From Streptomyces varsoviensis (GTDB lineage Bacteria > Actinomycetota > Actinomycetes > Streptomycetales > Streptomycetaceae), in contig NZ_JOBF01000002.1 in the NCBI RefSeq assembly GCF_000718635.1, positions 1 through 64,000 of the forward strand: 64,000 nt of DNA, in the 5' to 3' direction. The translations under genes were made by a program, and so were the position numbers. Under the pieces are notes generated by a model that was not told where the DNA came from, searched no databases, and saw only the letters and a list, made by a program, of their open reading frames with translations. Within the stretch, counting starts at the first letter, position 1; each line of letters begins with the position of its first letter. This document shows positions 60,941 to 64,000 of this stretch, in pieces.

Positions 60941-61760
60941 CGACCGCTGTGCCACCTGTTCGCGCCGGCGCGGCAAGCCGCCGACGCGCGGCCCGGCAGG
61001 GGTGATTCCCTCGGCCGCGTCCGGCCCGCCGGCCCGCGCTTCCTTGGACGGGCGGGCCGCGGTTCTTCGAGGGTGCGGCCGGTACCCCTATCGGCGCGTG
61101 GCGGGCCGGGCGCGGCGGCGGCCGGGCGTACGAGGCCCCCGGTCCGCGCCCCGCCGAGCGGCACAAAGCCGTGGTGCGGGGGCGCGGCCGGGCAGGGGTC
61201 GGCCACCGCGCTCCGCCGACGGCGCCGGGCCCGGCCGTCGGCCATGTCTTACGCACAATGCAGTACCGACCCGTACCCAGCCGCGATTGCCCTCGACAGG
61301 CGAAGGGGAGCACCAGGATTTCGCCCTGTCCGGATAGGGGTCCCTGGCCGGTAAAGACGCTGTTAGAGTCGGAGCCCGAAAAAGGGGAAATTCGTCCGTC
61401 GAGTCGCGACGGAACGAGAATTGGCACGGGGGTAATTCGGCACCTTTCCGGCTTTCTCATCGCGGTCCGACCGGCTGTACGGCCCATGGCGCGTGGCCCA
61501 CAGCCTTATGGCCCGGCAAACCGAACAGAGCGATATCAGGGACCGGTCCGAGCAACACCCGAGCCGCGCCCGTTCAGCGTCCAAGTGTGGAAGACGTCCG
61601 GATGGACGGCGGGGGCCGTCGACGCCGGGGCCGCCACGCCGGAGACGCCGCGGGCGCCGGGAATGCCGCGCGGGCCCGGCGGGCGCACGCGCGCCGCGGC
61701 CGCGGCCCGCCGACCTGTCGGCTCACCGGCCTGCCACATTCCAAAAAAGGGGGCAGTGGT
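60941..61760 (+). other. 820-bp non-coding leader region before the second hmaS
   Basis: No credible gene. 60960-61250 is very GC-rich with GGCCGGGC-type words. 61340-61560 is markedly AT-richer, with AGCCCGAAAAAGGGGAAATT (61374-61393) and a possible -10 (TAGAGT, 61364-61369) that would give a leader of about 390 nt. 61600-61740 is GC-rich again. Ends with a T-poor AAAAAAGGGGG that serves as ribosome site for 61761. Confidence 0.5.
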
Positions 61761-62852
61761 ATGGACATTCGTGCGATCGATCACGTCGAGCTCTATGTCG
61801 AGGACGCCGACGAGGCGGCCGCCTACCTGTGCGACTCCTTCGGGTTCGCCCCGCACGGCAGCGGCGGCCCCGAAACCGCCCTCGGGGCCTGCCGCACGCT
61901 GCTGCTGCGCCAGCGGGGCATCACCGTCCTCGTGACATCGGCGCTGCCGGGCGGCGGCCATCCGGCCGAGGCGTACGTGGAGCGGCACGGCGACGGGGTC
62001 GCCGTCATCGGGCTCGCCGTCGACGACGCGGACGCCGCGTTCACCGAGGCGGTCGAGCGCGGCGCCGCGCCGACCGTCCCGCCGATGGCGCTCGGCGCGG
62101 CGGGCCACCGGGTGACCTTCGCGTCGGTGCTCGGCTTCGGCGACGTGGAACACCGGTTCACCTCCCGCGAGGCGCGCGGCGCGCCGTTCGCGCCCGGTCT
62201 GATCCGGGAAGCCTCGCCGGCCCCGGCCGACGCGGGCCTGTTCGAGAGCGTGGACCACGTCGCGGTCTGCCTGCCCGCGGGCGAACTCGACGCGGCCGTC
62301 CGTCACTACCAGGAGGTCTTCGGGTTCGCCCAGACCTTCGAGGAGCGGATCGTGGTGGGGCTGCAGGCGATGGACTCGAAGGTGGTGCAGAGCGCGTCCC
62401 GGCAGGTCACCCTCACCCTCATCGAACCCGACACCACCCGCGAACTGGGGCAGATCGACGCCTTCCTCTCCGCGCACGGCGGCGCCGGCGTCCAGCACCT
62501 CGCCTTCCTCACCAAGGACATCACCACCGCCGTCCGCACGGTCGCCGACCGCGGCGCGCGCTTCCTGACCACCCCGCCCGCCTACTACGACACCCTGACC
62601 GACCGGGTGGGCGACGTGGGTGCCCCCGTCCCGACGCTGCGCGAGCTCAACATCCTCGCCGACCGGGACAGTTCGGGCGCGATGCTCCAGATCTTCACCG
62701 AGTCGCGCCACCCCCGCCGCACCCTGTTCTACGAACTCATCGACCGGCGCGGGGCCCGCACGTTCGGCAGCAACAACATCAAGGCCCTGTACGAGGCCGT
62801 GGAACGGCAGCGCCCGCTCTCCGACGCACCGGGCCCGGCGCCCTCGACCTGA
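61761..62852 (+). CDS. hmaS2: 4-hydroxymandelate synthase (second copy)
   Basis: A 363-aa two-VOC-domain non-heme iron dioxygenase. Iron ligands are H166, H246 and E325, and the C-terminal motif is G-S-N-N-I-K-A-L-Y-E-A-V-E as in HmaS. It is clearly diverged from the copy at 56890-58032 (the N-terminal domains share little), so it is not a recent duplication. Probably makes 4-hydroxymandelate or a related 2-hydroxy acid. Co-directional with the DAHP synthase gene but 820 bp away, so it likely has its own promoter. AAGGGGG lies 7-8 nt before the ATG. Confidence 0.88.
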   Translation: MDIRAIDHVELYVEDADEAAAYLCDSFGFAPHGSGGPETALGACRTLLLRQRGITVLVTSALPGGGHPAEAYVERHGDGVAVIGLAVDDADAAFTEAVERGAAPTVPPMALGAAGHRVTFASVLGFGDVEHRFTSREARGAPFAPGLIREASPAPADAGLFESVDHVAVCLPAGELDAAVRHYQEVFGFAQTFEERIVVGLQAMDSKVVQSASRQVTLTLIEPDTTRELGQIDAFLSAHGGAGVQHLAFLTKDITTAVRTVADRGARFLTTPPAYYDTLTDRVGDVGAPVPTLRELNILADRDSSGAMLQIFTESRHPRRTLFYELIDRRGARTFGSNNIKALYEAVERQRPLSDAPGPAPST

Positions 62853-62860
62853 CCGCGGAA

Positions 62861-62902
62861 CCGTACGGCCGGGGCCCGGATCACGCGGCCCCGGCCGTAC
62901 GG
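62861..62902. terminator. Strong bidirectional terminator
   Basis: CCGTACGGCCGGGGCC and GGCCCCGGCCGTACGG are a perfect 16-bp inverted repeat with a 10-nt loop, 8 nt after the second hmaS stop. Further CGTACGGC copies follow to about 62945. Confidence 0.88.
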
Positions 62903-63038
62903 CGCACGGTCCGGCCGTACGGCACGCGGCCCCGGTTGTACGGCACGCGGTCGCGGGGCGCGGAGCCCCCGGCCGCCGTGGTCGACCCCTTCGTGGCGGT
63001 ACCGCCGCCGCGACGGCGCGTCAGTTCACGCCTGCTTG

Positions 63039-63059
63039 TTGCCTGTTGCCTGTTGCCTG
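63039..63059. repeat. Three tandem 7-bp repeats
   Basis: TTGCCTG is repeated three times at 63039-63059, ending 8 nt before the stop of the second oxidase gene on the minus strand. It is a short, slippage-prone repeat in non-coding DNA. Confidence 0.85.
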
Positions 63060-63067
63060 ACGCGGAG

Positions 63068-64000
63068 TCAGCCCGTACGGCCCATACCGACGTACAGCTC
63101 CCTCGCCTCCGCCACGTTCTGACACCCCGCCAGCCCCAGCGCGTCCCTCAACTCCTCGGACAGCAGGTCGAGCACCTGGCGGACGCCGTTCTCGCCGCCC
63201 GCCGCCAGACCCCATGCCGGCGGACGGCCGACCAGGACGCCGGACGCGCCGAGCGCCAGCGCCTTGAGTACGTCCGTACCGCCGCGTACCCCGCTGTCCA
63301 GCAGCACCTCGCAGCGGTCGCCCACCACCTCCACGACGCGGGCCAGCGCGTCGACGCTGGGCAGTGCGCCGTCCAACTGCCTGCCGCCGTGGTTGGACAC
63401 CACGAGGGCGTCCACTCCCGACTCCAGCGCGTGCAGCGCGTCTTGTGGATCGAGCACGCCCTTGAGGACGAGCGGGAGGCGGGTATGGGCGCGCAGTTCG
63501 GCCACGTGCGACCAGGTGAGGGCGGGGGAGAGGGCCTGGCCGGTGTGGGCGGCGACCGCCGAGCCGTGGGCTGTGCCCCGGTGCGCCGTGGAGGCGGGCC
63601 CGGCGTCCAGATGGGCGGCCCGCACATGGTCCGGCAGCGCGAACCCGTTGCGTTCGTCCCGCAGCCGGCGGCCCATCCACGGCACGTCGACGGTCAGCAT
63701 CAGCGCCTCGCACCCCGCGTCCTCGGCCCGGCGCGCGAGCTCCAGGGCCCGGCCGTCCTCGCGGAGCCAGTAGAGCTGGAACCACACGGACCCGCCGATC
63801 CCGGCCAGTTCCTCGACCGGCACGCTGCTCAGCGTGCTCACGGTGAACGGCACGCCCGCCGCCTTCGCCGCGCGGGCGCTCGCCGCCTCGCCGTCGGGGT
63901 GCAGCAGCCGCTGGTACGCGACGGGGGCCACGGCCACCGGCATGCGGACCGGCCGGCCCAGCAGGGTGGCGTCCGTCGTGCACCGCGAGACGTCCCGCAG
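63068..64000 (-). CDS. hmo2: 4-hydroxymandelate oxidase (second copy), N-terminus outside the window
   Basis: 310 residues of an FMN-dependent alpha-hydroxy-acid oxidase are visible; the frame stays open to the right edge (L-R-D-V-S-R-C-T-T-D before the first in-window Met), so about 60-90 N-terminal residues are missing. It keeps V-A-P-V-A-Y-Q-R-L, the Lys in L-V-L-K-G-V, V-S-N-H-G-G-R-Q-L-D and D-S-G-V-R-G-G-T-D. It closely resembles the first oxidase (most of the last 70 residues match) and converges with the second hmaS, completing a second pair. Confidence 0.88.
   Translation of the reverse strand: MRDVSRCTTDATLLGRPVRMPVAVAPVAYQRLLHPDGEAASARAAKAAGVPFTVSTLSSVPVEELAGIGGSVWFQLYWLREDGRALELARRAEDAGCEALMLTVDVPWMGRRLRDERNGFALPDHVRAAHLDAGPASTAHRGTAHGSAVAAHTGQALSPALTWSHVAELRAHTRLPLVLKGVLDPQDALHALESGVDALVVSNHGGRQLDGALPSVDALARVVEVVGDRCEVLLDSGVRGGTDVLKALALGASGVLVGRPPAWGLAAGGENGVRQVLDLLSEELRDALGLAGCQNVAEARELYVGMGRTG

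Noticed and set aside
61587..61760. N-terminal extension of the second hmaS
   Set aside because: Arg/Gly-rich translation unlike any HmaS; the ribosome site just before 61761 and the family start argue for the shorter protein.

Overview
The window is chromosomal DNA of a high-GC actinomycete, almost certainly a Streptomyces or close relative. The evidence is very strong third-position GC, frequent GTG and TTG starts, leaderless genes, SDR, LysR, TetR and MocR genes typical of the genus, a DUF5999 protein, and a gene order (5S rRNA, CDP-alcohol transferase, nucleotidyltransferase, DUF881/Sbp/DUF881, FHA, MerR, DUF151, MerR, Pol IV, PRC-barrel, gcvP) that is conserved in streptomycetes and partly in mycobacteria.

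Layout. 1-0.1 kb: the 3' end of a 5S rRNA and its terminator. 0.2-14 kb: conserved core block, namely lipid and sugar-nucleotide enzymes, a DUF881-Sbp-DUF881 membrane module, a GarA/OdhI-like FHA protein with an added zinc ribbon, FtsR-type MerR, a DUF151 nuclease, a second MerR, DNA polymerase IV, a PRC-barrel protein, then a tandem glycine riboswitch in front of gcvP. 14-25 kb: mixed housekeeping and accessory genes (glutamate-cysteine ligase-like enzyme, CPBP protease, PhzF, a DMT exporter divergent from a MocR regulator, PadR, SRPBCC, HAD). 24.8-34.7 kb: a Clp-N protein whose 3' end carries a repeat expansion, three split-barrel (PNPOx-like) flavoproteins, a second MocR regulator, a second DMT exporter with a divergent LysR, a cysteine-hydrolase homologue lacking its catalytic residues, a Rieske lipoprotein, and a hydrolase/TetR pair. 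34.8-40.6 kb: a small membrane protein overlapping an orphan response regulator, then a molybdopterin oxidoreductase divergent from moeA.

40.9-48.1 kb is the most coherent catabolic unit: an NCS1 permease divergent from a LysR gene, then a perfect 23-bp palindrome and an operon of flavin reductase, HpaB-type monooxygenase, RidA, DUF1028 and M20 amidohydrolase. The last four genes overlap by 4 nt each. The parts parallel the Rut pyrimidine pathway (permease, flavin reductase, flavin monooxygenase, RidA, amidohydrolase) with different enzymes in the key steps, so I infer uptake and oxidative opening of a nitrogen-containing ring or aromatic amide. The substrate is unknown.

48.3-54.3 kb: proline iminopeptidase, LysR, a TetR/SDR pair with two GCAAC/GTTGC operators, DUF1801 and a TrmB/LuxR-type regulator. 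54.4-64.0 kb: a 4-hydroxyphenylglycine (Hpg) precursor locus. One operon (minus strand) encodes HmaS, hydroxymandelate oxidase and HpgT; facing it are a dedicated DAHP synthase, a second HmaS and a second hydroxymandelate oxidase that runs off the window. Hpg is a building block of nonribosomal peptides, so a peptide antibiotic cluster probably continues beyond the right edge. No NRPS is visible here. Between the two halves lie a 108-aa unknown protein and a 42-codon ORF just upstream of it.
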